This document shows, piece after piece, positions 5,765-13,361 of a stretch of 28,438 bases of DNA (position 1 is its first letter; each line of letters begins with the position of its first letter). A program made the translations under genes and the position numbers. The stretch comes from Bacillota bacterium (GTDB lineage Bacteria; Bacillota; Clostridia; Christensenellales; SZUA-584), in assembly GCA_023408075.1 (NCBI GenBank), contig JAEYKW010000037.1, positions 1-28,438 on the forward strand. The letters run 5' to 3'. Under the pieces are notes generated by a model. That model did no database searches, had not been told where the DNA came from, and saw nothing but the letters and a program-made list of their open reading frames with translations.

Positions 5765-7576
5765 ATGAAAAAACAGACCAAACAGAAAACGGGAATGGCC
5801 AGGCTGCTGGAGCTGGCCGCCACGAAAAAGCCGCTCGTCATCGGCTCTGCGGTGCTGTCCGGGCTGGCTGCCGTGGCCTCGTTCATCCCCTATATCGCGA
5901 TTTATTATGTTGTGACGGAAATCATGGGCAGCTACCCCGATTTGGGGACGCTGGATATCCAGCGGGTCATCGGCTTTGGATGGCTGGCGCTCGGGGGCAT
6001 ACTGCTCAACGTACTGTTGTATTATGCTGCGCTGATGTGTTCGCATCTGGCCGCATTCGGTACGCTGTATGAGCTCAAGGTGAACTTTGCGTCCCATCTG
6101 GCGCGGGTGCCGCTTGGGTTTCATGTGCTGGTGGGCAGCGGCAAACTGCGAAAGATCATGGATGAGAACATCGAAAAGATCGAGGGCTTCATTGCGCATC
6201 AGCTGCCCGATATCGTTGCGTCGTTCGTCGCGCCGGCGGTGATGGTTGTCCTGCTGATGATCGTTGATTGGAGGCTCGGGCTTTCGGCCATGGCGGGCAT
6301 TGCCGTGGCGCTGTTCATACAGTTCAGAGCCTACGGCAACGAAGGCGCCAAGAAGATGATGGACAAATACAATGACGCGCTGGAGGATATGAACAATGCT
6401 TCGGTTGAGTATGTGCGCGGCATCACCGTGGTTAAGGCGTTCGGGCAGACCGTCTACTCGCTGCGGCGGATGCACGATGCCATCAAGGCGTATACGAAGA
6501 TGGTCATTCCGTACACGCTGAGCTGGGAAAACATGATGTCGGCCTTCACCACCGTTATCAACAACATCTATCTGTTTCTGATTCCGGTGGGTATACTGAT
6601 CGGTCTGTCCGCCACGGACTATGCGGCTTATGCGTCCACGTTCATATTCTATCTGATATTCGTGCCCTCCATCGCCACGATTCTGATGAAGCTGATGTAT
6701 GTGTCGTCCAGCGGCATGCAGATTACGGGCGGCGTGGAGCGCATGGATGAAATTCTGGCGGAACCGCAGCTGCCTCAACCGGCGGCACCGAAACAGTTTG
6801 AGACGCACGATATTGCCTTTAGCAATGTCACTTTCTCGTATAAGGGGCAGCAGAGCGCGGCGCTTTCCGGCGTATCCTTTCGCGCGGAGCAGGGGCAGAT
6901 CACGGCGATTGTCGGGCCGTCGGGCGGCGGGAAGACCACCATTGCCCATCTCATCCCGCGCTTCTTCGACGTGAAAGAGGGCAGCATCACAATCGGCAAT
7001 GCGGACGTACGCGAAATGAGCAGCGCCTATCTGATGGAAAAGGTCAGCTTTGTGTTTCAGGATGTGTTCCTGTTCAAACAGAGCATTATGGAAAACATCC
7101 GCCTCGGAGACCAGAGCACCACGGACGAGCAGGTCATCGCCGCGGCGAAGGCAGCTCAATGCCAGGAGTTTGTGGAGAAGCTGCCGGACAAATACCATAC
7201 CGTGATCGGCACGCAGGGCGTACACCTCTCGGGAGGCGAAAGGCAGCGCATCGCCATCGCACGGGCCATCGTTAAAAATGCACCCATCATCATACTCGAC
7301 GAAGCGACCGCATTCTCCGACCCGGAAAACGAGCACCTGATTCAGCGGGCGTTTGAGAAGCTGATGCACGGCAAAACCGTGGTGATGATCGCCCACCGGC
7401 TGTCCACAGTGCGCGGTGCCAACACGATCATCGTGATGGATGAGGGGCAGATTGTGGAGCAGGGCAGCCATGACGCTCTGCTGGCGGCGAAGGGCAAGTA
7501 TTATGACATGTGGGATATGTACACGAGAACCCTCACATGGAAGATGGACCGGAAGGAGGCGATCTCTCATGCGTAA
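5765..7576 (+). CDS. ABC exporter-fold half-transporter, YbtP/IrtA-type (subunit 1)
   Basis: The 603-aa product has an N-terminal six-helix membrane domain (about 20-310) fused to an ATP-binding domain (about 345-585). Walker A is GPSGGGKTT (Lys390), the signature is LSGGERQR (488-495) and Walker B is IIILDE (Asp512, Glu513), with the H-loop in IAHRLST. The D-loop reads ATAFSDPENE instead of the usual ATSALD. I associate this wording with the YbtP/YbtQ and IrtA/IrtB transporters, which have an exporter fold but take up siderophores. Drug or peptide export remains possible. The ribosome-binding site AGGAGAAAGGA is strong. The gene overlaps the next by 8 bp and probably forms a heterodimer with its product. 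Confidence 0.88.
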   Translation: MKKQTKQKTGMARLLELAATKKPLVIGSAVLSGLAAVASFIPYIAIYYVVTEIMGSYPDLGTLDIQRVIGFGWLALGGILLNVLLYYAALMCSHLAAFGTLYELKVNFASHLARVPLGFHVLVGSGKLRKIMDENIEKIEGFIAHQLPDIVASFVAPAVMVVLLMIVDWRLGLSAMAGIAVALFIQFRAYGNEGAKKMMDKYNDALEDMNNASVEYVRGITVVKAFGQTVYSLRRMHDAIKAYTKMVIPYTLSWENMMSAFTTVINNIYLFLIPVGILIGLSATDYAAYASTFIFYLIFVPSIATILMKLMYVSSSGMQITGGVERMDEILAEPQLPQPAAPKQFETHDIAFSNVTFSYKGQQSAALSGVSFRAEQGQITAIVGPSGGGKTTIAHLIPRFFDVKEGSITIGNADVREMSSAYLMEKVSFVFQDVFLFKQSIMENIRLGDQSTTDEQVIAAAKAAQCQEFVEKLPDKYHTVIGTQGVHLSGGERQRIAIARAIVKNAPIIILDEATAFSDPENEHLIQRAFEKLMHGKTVVMIAHRLSTVRGANTIIVMDEGQIVEQGSHDALLAAKGKYYDMWDMYTRTLTWKMDRKEAISHA

Positions 7577-9314
7577 ACTCAAGGAACTGCTGATGCTCAC
7601 AGACAAGGGCTATGCGGACTTAAAGAAAGCCGTGTTCGCCTGCACGCTGACCAATCTTTCGCTGATGCTGCCCTTCGGCGTGACGATTCAGCTGATTGCC
7701 GAGCTGCTAAAGCCGCTGATGGGGCAGGCGCTGTCTATGGGCAGCCTGTGGCTGCTGCTGGGGCTCGGCATCGCGGCGGCGGTGCTCGTTTTCATCGCGA
7801 GCAAGCACGACTACAAGAAGACGTACGTGACCTCGTATATCGAGGCCGAAAGCTCGCGAATCAGCGTGGCTGAAAAGGTGCGCCGGCTGCCGATGAGCTT
7901 CTTCAACAACAAGGACCTCTCTGAACTGACCACCAACATCATGGGGGATTGCGCGACGGTTGAGCATGTGCTGAGCCATATTGTGCCTCAGCTGCTCGCC
8001 AACGCGATCTCCATCACGCTGGTGTGCGCCATGATGGCGATATTCGACTGGCGGATGGCGCTGGCGGTGTTTGGCACCGTGCCGCTGTCGCTGGCGGTCA
8101 TACTGGTCAGCAAAAAGATACAGAACCGTTTAAGCGAAAAACAAGTGGCGTCCAAGCTCAAGGCGGCGGATCAGGTGCAGGAATATCTGGAGGGCATCAA
8201 GGTCATCAAAGCGTGCGGGCTCGACGGCTCTAAGTTTTCGGCGCTCGATAAGGCGCTGCACGCCATGATGAAGATGGCAATCAAAATGGAATTCGGTACG
8301 GGCGTGTTCGTGACGGGCGCGCAGGTGCTGCTGCAGGCGGGCGTCGGGCTGGTCGTCTTCATCGGTGCCTATCTGCTGACGGGCAGCTTAATCGAGCTGA
8401 TTCCGCTGCTCATGTTCTTCGTCATCGTGGTGCGCATATACGGGCCGGTGATGGTTGAATTCACGCTGCTGCCCGAGCTGTTTTATCACCGCACTGCCAC
8501 CAAACGGATGCGGACGCTGATGGATACGCCCGTGATGACGGGCGATGGCGACAAGCCGCTGGAGCACTACAATATCGACTTTGAGCACGCATCGTTTCGC
8601 TATAACGAAGCCAATGACGAGGCGGTGATCGACGATCTGACCGTATCCATTCCGGCGGACGCCATCACGGCGCTGGTGGGGCCCTCCGGCTGCGGCAAGA
8701 GCACCATTTCCCGGCTCATTGCGCGGTTCTGGGACGTAAGCAGCGGCTGTGTGAAAATCGGCGGCGTGGATGTGAAAACGCTCGATCCTGAGCACCTGAT
8801 GCGGTATATGTCCTTCGTGTTTCAGGACGTGGTGCTGTTCAACGATACGGTGCTGGGCAATATCCGTATCGGTAATCTCGATGCGACGGAGGAGCAGGTG
8901 ATGGCGGCGGCCAAGGCGGCTTGCTGCGACGAGTTTGTCCGGAAGATGCCGGACGGCTACCGGAGCATGCTGGGTGAAAACGGCTACACGCTCTCCGGCG
9001 GGGAACGGCAGCGCATATCCATCGCGCGGGCACTGCTCAAGGACGCGCCGATTGTGCTGCTGGATGAGGCTACGGCCTCTCTTGACCCCGAGAATGAAGT
9101 GCTGATTCAGCAGGCTATATCGAAGCTCATTCAGGGGAAAACGGTTATCGTGATTGCGCACCGCCTGAGAACGGTGGAAGGCGCGGACAAAATCATCGTG
9201 CTGGACGATGGCAGGATGGTGGATGAGGGGACACACGACACGCTGATGCAAAACAAAGGTCTTTACGCCCGGCTTTATAACATTCAGCAGGAAAGCATGG
9301 GTTGGAGCGTGTAG
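7569..9314 (+). CDS. ABC exporter-fold half-transporter, YbtQ/IrtB-type (subunit 2)
   Basis: The 581-aa product is the partner half-transporter, with a membrane domain at about 15-300 and a nucleotide-binding domain at about 325-575. Walker A is GPSGCGKST (Lys377), the signature LSGGERQR starts at 475, Walker B is IVLLDE (Asp499, Glu500), and the D-loop ATASLDPENE is closer to canonical than in subunit 1. I chose ATG 7569, overlapping the previous stop by 8 bp, because AAGGAGG (7553-7559) precedes it and the protein then begins MRKLKELLMLTDKG. An in-frame ATG at 7440 lies inside the first gene and adds an implausible Arg/Trp-rich stretch. The overlap points to coupled, equimolar synthesis. 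The substrate is not readable from the sequence. Confidence 0.88.
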   Translation: MRKLKELLMLTDKGYADLKKAVFACTLTNLSLMLPFGVTIQLIAELLKPLMGQALSMGSLWLLLGLGIAAAVLVFIASKHDYKKTYVTSYIEAESSRISVAEKVRRLPMSFFNNKDLSELTTNIMGDCATVEHVLSHIVPQLLANAISITLVCAMMAIFDWRMALAVFGTVPLSLAVILVSKKIQNRLSEKQVASKLKAADQVQEYLEGIKVIKACGLDGSKFSALDKALHAMMKMAIKMEFGTGVFVTGAQVLLQAGVGLVVFIGAYLLTGSLIELIPLLMFFVIVVRIYGPVMVEFTLLPELFYHRTATKRMRTLMDTPVMTGDGDKPLEHYNIDFEHASFRYNEANDEAVIDDLTVSIPADAITALVGPSGCGKSTISRLIARFWDVSSGCVKIGGVDVKTLDPEHLMRYMSFVFQDVVLFNDTVLGNIRIGNLDATEEQVMAAAKAACCDEFVRKMPDGYRSMLGENGYTLSGGERQRISIARALLKDAPIVLLDEATASLDPENEVLIQQAISKLIQGKTVIVIAHRLRTVEGADKIIVLDDGRMVDEGTHDTLMQNKGLYARLYNIQQESMGWSV

Positions 9315-9317
9315 CCA

Positions 9318-9460
9318 TCACAGGCAGCGAGCGGTTGTGGACGGAGTACCAGAGGGAGTGACCGATCTTAAGCCATTTTCTCTCCTCCAGTCACCTATTG
9401 GTGACAGCCCCCAATCCACCCGAAGGGTAGTCAGAGGGGACCACGACAAGAGGTTTTTTG
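9318..9460. repeat. intergenic hairpin region, possible dispersed repeat copy
   Basis: Between the ABC operon and its terminator lies non-coding DNA with a perfect hairpin, GTCACC/GGTGAC with a TATT loop (9390-9405). It is bordered by CTCTCCTCC on the left and by purine-rich GAGGGGA segments on the right. This resembles the dispersed intergenic repeats common in clostridial genomes. No second copy lies in the window, so the assignment is tentative. Confidence 0.3.
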
Positions 9461-9468
9461 ACATTCTC

Positions 9469-9495
9469 AGGCATCCAATAGGGTGTCTGTTTTTT
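9469..9495 (+). terminator. intrinsic terminator of the TetR/ABC operon
   Basis: AGGCATCC (9469-9476) pairs with GGGTGTCT (9481-9488), 8 bp including two G-T pairs, with an AATA loop and a GTTTTTTTA tail. The T-run is on the plus-strand side, so it serves the ABC genes. It ends where the convergent kinase gene stops. Confidence 0.7.
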
Positions 9496-10763
9496 TACAG
9501 CACCACGCGCAGCGTAAACACACCGTCTTCCGCTGCGAACTGGCAGCTGCCGTTCAGTTTCTCGGTCATATACTGAATGCTTTTTGTGCCGAGCCCGTGC
9601 CCTGTCATATCGGCGACCGGCAGACCGTCTATAAACTGAGGGGCTTTTGCAAAGAAGTTGTGAATGGACAGCAGCAGCTTGCCGTTTTTCATAAACAGCT
9701 TCAGTTGGATGGTTCTCTTCCCGGCTTCCATCTCAGCCACTGCGTGAATGGCATTTTCCAGCCCGTTGGAAAGAATGGACGTAAACTCAAGGTCCGAACA
9801 GGGCAACTCGGCAGGAATGGCGACAGCCGCGTCAAACCGAATGTTCTTATCCGCCATTTTGCTTGCGCAGGAGGACAAAATCATATTGACCATTTCGTTG
9901 TCACAATATTTTCGCACCGCTGTCTGATCGGTGACCGCTATAATTTTTTGGATATATTCCTGCGCCTTGGCATAGTCCGCGTTTTCAATCATGGCGGACA
10001 TATTGCTTAAAAAATGCCGCATATCATGGCGGATCAGCGAGATTTCGTATTTGGAACGCTTGATCTCCTCTATTTCTTTTATGGACTGCGCCGTTTGAAT
10101 CTCTATCAGCTTTTTCTGCTGTTCCGCTGCGCACTTCTCCTCGTATTCCTTGAAATAGATCACGCTGAAAAAGAGATAGGTGATGCACAGCATAAACGGA
10201 AGAAACTCGTAAACCGCTTGTGAGCCGCTGTAAAGCAGCTTGGTATACACAGTCGCGGTATAATCAAAGAGATAATACACGGCAGGCAAAATGCCGAATA
10301 TCAAAAGAGTCTTTGTGGATTTGGTCAGTATCACATACAGCGACTTTGACGCATACCGGGCAATCATATACCAAATCGGCAGCGTGACCGCGATTCTCAC
10401 CGCATACGCGATCCAAAGCTCTTCACTGAACGACAGCACGATCAAGCCAAACCATTTGCTGACCTGACAGCACAGGTATGCAGAAAGAATTGCGAAGAGG
10501 CCCGACAAAGCTTTTTGCTTAAAATAGAGCGTAAAAAGCAGCAGCAGCGGCAGGTGGGTCATCAGCGGATATAGCATCTGCGCATATGCCATGCCGAATA
10601 GAGCATAACTGAGCATCTGCAATCCAAAATCAGCTGCGCCGAACAGCAGCAGTACCAATCTGTCTTTTTTTGTGGACCCGATGCCAAGAAAATCAGCGGA
10701 AACGTATATCCCGAAGAACAACAGGACACTGAAATTGATAATGCCGATAATGGTCTGCAACAT
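9495..10763 (-). CDS. HPK10-type sensor histidine kinase with GHKL ATPase domain
   Basis: The 422-aa product belongs to the AgrC-like class. Six or so membrane helices occupy residues 1-205 and a helical linker covers about 206-240. The phosphoacceptor motif is LIRHDMRHF with His246 the likely site. The C-terminal GHKL ATPase (about 280-420) shows the N-box NGLENAIHAV and the G-box GHGLGTKSI. Such kinases usually sense peptides or other extracellular signals and phosphorylate a LytTR regulator, here encoded immediately upstream. The start ATG has AAGGAGAG 7 nt before it and lies 12 bp after the regulator's stop. No AgrB/AgrD-like peptide gene is nearby, so the signal is unknown. Confidence 0.9.
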   Translation of the reverse strand: MLQTIIGIINFSVLLFFGIYVSADFLGIGSTKKDRLVLLLFGAADFGLQMLSYALFGMAYAQMLYPLMTHLPLLLLFTLYFKQKALSGLFAILSAYLCCQVSKWFGLIVLSFSEELWIAYAVRIAVTLPIWYMIARYASKSLYVILTKSTKTLLIFGILPAVYYLFDYTATVYTKLLYSGSQAVYEFLPFMLCITYLFFSVIYFKEYEEKCAAEQQKKLIEIQTAQSIKEIEEIKRSKYEISLIRHDMRHFLSNMSAMIENADYAKAQEYIQKIIAVTDQTAVRKYCDNEMVNMILSSCASKMADKNIRFDAAVAIPAELPCSDLEFTSILSNGLENAIHAVAEMEAGKRTIQLKLFMKNGKLLLSIHNFFAKAPQFIDGLPVADMTGHGLGTKSIQYMTEKLNGSCQFAAEDGVFTLRVVL

Positions 10764-10775
10764 ACATGGCTCTCC

Positions 10776-11489
10776 TTAATCGCGGAACATATAAGCAAAA
10801 TAGGCATCCTGAAAAGCTTTGCCGACACCCCTTGCAATGGGAACCCGGAAACCGGACTTCATTGTGATGTCGCCCGCCGTGAACGAGTTCACCCGGGGCA
10901 TGGAGACGATATAACTCCGGTGGCATTTAAAAAAGCCGTCCTGCACCAGAAGCTTGTTTTCAAAGCTATAAAGCGGTTCGGTAACCATCAGCGGCGGACC
11001 GGAATTCAGGAAGAACGCTACCTGCTTGTTCTGGGCCTCTATGTATTCGATATCGCGAAGATAGATTTTGTGGTAGCCAAAGGCGCTTTTGAGCAGCAGA
11101 TTTTTAGGTTCTTCGCTGAGGGCGGCCGTGCAATCACCAAGAATTTCGGACAGCTGTTCATATCGGACCGGTTTTATGATGTACCCGCTGGCCTTGACGG
11201 CGTACGATTCCAGCGCGAAATCGGGTGATGAGGTAAGAAACACGAGCTTGACAGCTTTGTCGAGCTGCCGGATCTCCCGCGCTGTGTCCATTCCGCTCAA
11301 AAGCGGCATCATAATATCGAGAAAGATAATATCCGCCCGAGCTGAAGCGATGCTTTCGATCAGCGCATCCCCGTTGCTAAAGCATCGTATCTGAACGGGA
11401 ATATCTTTATGCACTGCCCATTCTTCAAGCATACTCTTCGTGCTTTCAAGGCACTGGTCTTCGTCGTCGCATACAGCCAGCCGAATCAT
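10776..11489 (-). CDS. LytTR-family response regulator
   Basis: The 237-aa product has a receiver domain (1-120) with the acidic pair Asp8/Asp9, the phosphorylated Asp58 in IIFLDIMMP, and the conserved Lys in YIIKPVRYEQL. The LytTR DNA-binding domain (about 135-235) includes YIEAQNKQV and FFKCHRSYIV, typical of AgrA/VirR-type proteins. It is transcribed first in a two-gene operon with the kinase. AGAGGGA lies just before the start. LytTR regulators usually bind paired direct repeats upstream of target genes. Targets are not evident from the window, although the convergent ABC operon and the decayed surface gene are adjacent. Confidence 0.92.
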   Translation of the reverse strand: MIRLAVCDDEDQCLESTKSMLEEWAVHKDIPVQIRCFSNGDALIESIASARADIIFLDIMMPLLSGMDTAREIRQLDKAVKLVFLTSSPDFALESYAVKASGYIIKPVRYEQLSEILGDCTAALSEEPKNLLLKSAFGYHKIYLRDIEYIEAQNKQVAFFLNSGPPLMVTEPLYSFENKLLVQDGFFKCHRSYIVSMPRVNSFTAGDITMKSGFRVPIARGVGKAFQDAYFAYMFRD

Positions 11490-11506
11490 AGTCCCTCTTT
11501 CTTGAT

Positions 11507-11522
11507 ATAGAATTTATTCTAT
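11507..11522. promoter_or_regulatory. palindrome in the leader of the two-component operon
   Basis: ATAGAAT and ATTCTAT form a perfect 7-bp inverted repeat with a 2-bp centre. A further ATTCTAT copy follows (11523-11529), overlapping the -10 element. It spans the expected transcription start of the minus-strand operon, so it may be an autoregulatory site. Confidence 0.4.
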
Positions 11523-11551
11523 ATTCTATCAGCAAGGCGTGTCATTATCAA
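11523..11551 (-). promoter_or_regulatory. promoter of the two-component operon
   Basis: On the minus strand, -35 TTGATA (11551-11546) and -10 TAGAAT (11528-11523) are separated by 17 bp. They lie 34 bp upstream of the regulator start codon. Confidence 0.6.
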
Positions 11552-11560
11552 TTCTGCTAA

Positions 11561-12243
11561 GCTGCGTTTCACACCCGAAAAACGACATTTCGCGCGGAAA
11601 GCCGCCAACGCCTGCGGCTGAGTGATAAAGTTAAAAAAAGATTATCGACGCTGCTGCTCACAGCGGCGCTGATATTGATATGGCTCCCGGCGACGGCAAA
11701 AGCAAGCACTTTGGAAGTGGGCGGAAGCGGTTCGTATGCGTTAATTGAAGCCGGATGGAACGCTGCAATCAGCGCGGCTGACGACGGAAATACGATCAGG
11801 CTTATGGCCGACGGTACGATCACACTGGCCGCAGATATCGTCATTAACAAATTATTTACGGTTGGGGACAGGGAAGCGCCGCGCCGTTGGTGACGCCAAT
11901 GCCGACACCGACGGCGACCCCGGCCCCCACTTCTTTGACGGCTCCGATTCCAGCACCGGCGCCCATGTCGGCACCGACACGCAAGCCGACGACACTTTGA
12001 GCAGCGTACATAAGCGCTGCCATTTTGGCTTGCCAATGCGGCAATGGGGTGTTCATTTCAATATCAAATGGCCACCCGAAACAATCTTTTGCTGTTATTC
12101 GTCAGAAAGATGCGCTCGTATTGACCCCCGCCGACCGCACAGCCGAAACGCTGTATCAGAAAGGAAGCTCGCTGTTCCTGCAAAAGCAGTATAACGACAT
12201 GTTCCCGCTCGTTTCGCTGATCGAGGATAAATCGGTATTCTAA
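11561..12243 (+). pseudogene. decayed secreted surface protein (frameshift plus in-frame stop)
   Basis: The first frame (open from 11561, no good start codon) encodes a basic stretch and a clear signal peptide, KKRLSTLLLTAALILIWLP with an AKA cleavage-like site. It continues through EVGGSGSYALIEAGWNAAI and LMADGTITLAADIVI, and ends at TGA 11891. A second frame, open from 11848, continues with GWGQGSAAPLVTP and a Pro/Thr/Ala-rich linker, then meets TGA 11998. The same frame reopens to 12243 with a C-terminal segment ending SLIEDKSVF. Signal peptide, extracellular domain, P/T linker and tail together look like one wall or surface protein broken by a frameshift near 11850-11870 and one nonsense codon. 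The missing start supports decay. The family is not identified. Confidence 0.6.
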
Positions 12244-12258
12244 ACCGGGCGGTCTCGT

Positions 12259-12267
12259 CATACACTA
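12259..12267 (+). promoter_or_regulatory. possible sporulation-sigma -10 element before the LysM gene
   Basis: CATACACTA fits the -10 patterns of sigma-E (CATANNNT) and sigma-K (CATANNNTA) and lies about 30 bp before the start codon. No convincing -35 partner is visible, so the case rests on the element and on the spore-coat character of the gene. Confidence 0.25.
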
Positions 12268-12297
12268 TAAGACACAAAAAATAGTGAGGCGAAGAAC

Positions 12298-12969
12298 ATG
12301 GCATACTGTCCGTACAGTTATTTTGATTACAGCATGGAGCCGGGAGAGACGGTCAAGTCGCTCGCGGGCAAGTTTAAGATACCCGAGCAGGTGATTCTGG
12401 AGCAGAACAAAGATACGCAGCCCGGGCCGGGGCAGCGCGTACGCATTCCGTGCGCGTGCGGCGGCTGCACGCGCGGCGCGTTTTACGCAATACGTCGGGG
12501 GGAAACGCTGCTGCAGATCGCGCGGCGCAGCGGGCTGGACTTAAATGACCTGCTTGCCGCCAACCCCTACTTAAACCCGAATTATTATATACCCGGGCAG
12601 GTCATCGTGATACCGCCTGTGCAGTCTCATGTGAGGAGCGATACATATATTGTGGAAGAAGGCGAAGGCGTTTTTGATGTGCTGCGCAAACACCGCATGG
12701 ATTTCACGACTTTTTGTATGCTGAACCCAAGCATAAGCCCGATGGCGCTCAAAGCCGGGCAGCGCGTCAATGTGTCGCCGCCGCCCATGAAAAAGGGGCA
12801 TTGGTATGAGATGAAGCAGGGGGAAACGCTGGTCAGCGTTGCGCAGAGCCATGGCATCCCCGTCAGCGTGCTGCTCGGCATGAACGAGCATCTGCGCCCG
12901 AGCGATTTCAAGGAAGGAGCAAGGGTACGCGTGCCGGGCCGCCCCGCCGATGCAGGCGCAGGCAAGTAG
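12298..12969 (+). CDS. four-LysM protein without signal peptide, probable spore coat/cortex protein
   Basis: The product is 223 aa and consists almost entirely of four LysM-like peptidoglycan-binding repeats at about 9-51, 62-106, 115-160 and 168-213. Each has a GETL-like opening and a GQRVRIP-like end. A short Cys-rich link CACGGC (52-57) joins the first two. There is no signal peptide or membrane anchor. LysM proteins without export signals in endospore formers (SafA and relatives) are made in the mother cell and coat the forespore, which I think is the best reading. GAGGCG precedes the ATG. The gene is not obviously in an operon. A general phage or cell-wall LysM protein is less likely. 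Confidence 0.8.
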   Translation: MAYCPYSYFDYSMEPGETVKSLAGKFKIPEQVILEQNKDTQPGPGQRVRIPCACGGCTRGAFYAIRRGETLLQIARRSGLDLNDLLAANPYLNPNYYIPGQVIVIPPVQSHVRSDTYIVEEGEGVFDVLRKHRMDFTTFCMLNPSISPMALKAGQRVNVSPPPMKKGHWYEMKQGETLVSVAQSHGIPVSVLLGMNEHLRPSDFKEGARVRVPGRPADAGAGK

Positions 12970-13361
12970 GGCGGATTGAAACACAGCGGACGCCATACAA
13001 ACCACCCGATTGGCTGTCGCCGTTCGGATAGCATCATTTGTGTGATGCAGCCGCCTTCACACCAGCCTTGCATTCGGGTATCACTGTCCGCAGGTATTTA
13101 CGCTTCACCATATCCCCGTTTCGCGCGAGACAACATTATTTTTTTGGTAGCCTGAAATAAAGATGCTTTTTTTGCGCAAAAGGGGCTTCGGGATTATGCA
13201 AAAAAAGCGATTCGGAGGAAGATCCTTTTGCGGCTGATCGCGAATTTTATGCAAAATATATGTTTGAGAAAATGAGCGCCTTGCGCGCTTTTTTGTTTTC
13301 AAGTAGAATGAAATGGAAATGTTCTTATATCTGGGGACAAGTACAATTTAAGGGGAGCAAC
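12970..13361 (+). promoter_or_regulatory. structured non-coding region with attenuator-like end, upstream of dapL
   Basis: About 390 bp carry no convincing gene. A perfect hairpin GCATCA/TGATGC lies at 13031-13048. A 9-bp perfect long-range pairing joins CGCAAAAGG (13175-13183) to CCTTTTGCG (13224-13232), and TTATGCAAAA occurs inside it and again at about 13248. AGCGC/GCGCT (13275-13289) followed by six Ts forms an intrinsic terminator only 68 bp before the dapL start. A terminator that close to a biosynthetic gene suggests transcription attenuation. I did not recognise the lysine riboswitch or a T-box. It could instead be the terminator of an unannotated small RNA. Confidence 0.4.

Noticed and set aside
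5633..7606. 657-codon open frame on the minus strand opposite the first ABC gene
   Set aside because: It mirrors a well-supported ABC gene. Its product is Arg/His-rich with no domain and no ribosome-binding site. Long antisense frames arise from the biased third-position GC of the true gene.
13260..13361. N-terminal extension of dapL to the in-frame ATG at 13260
   Set aside because: The extension runs through the terminator hairpin, lacks a ribosome-binding site and is not part of the DapL family start.
12970..13361. Lysine riboswitch or T-box leader for dapL
   Set aside because: I could not find the conserved lysine riboswitch core or a T-box sequence, only generic stems and a terminator.
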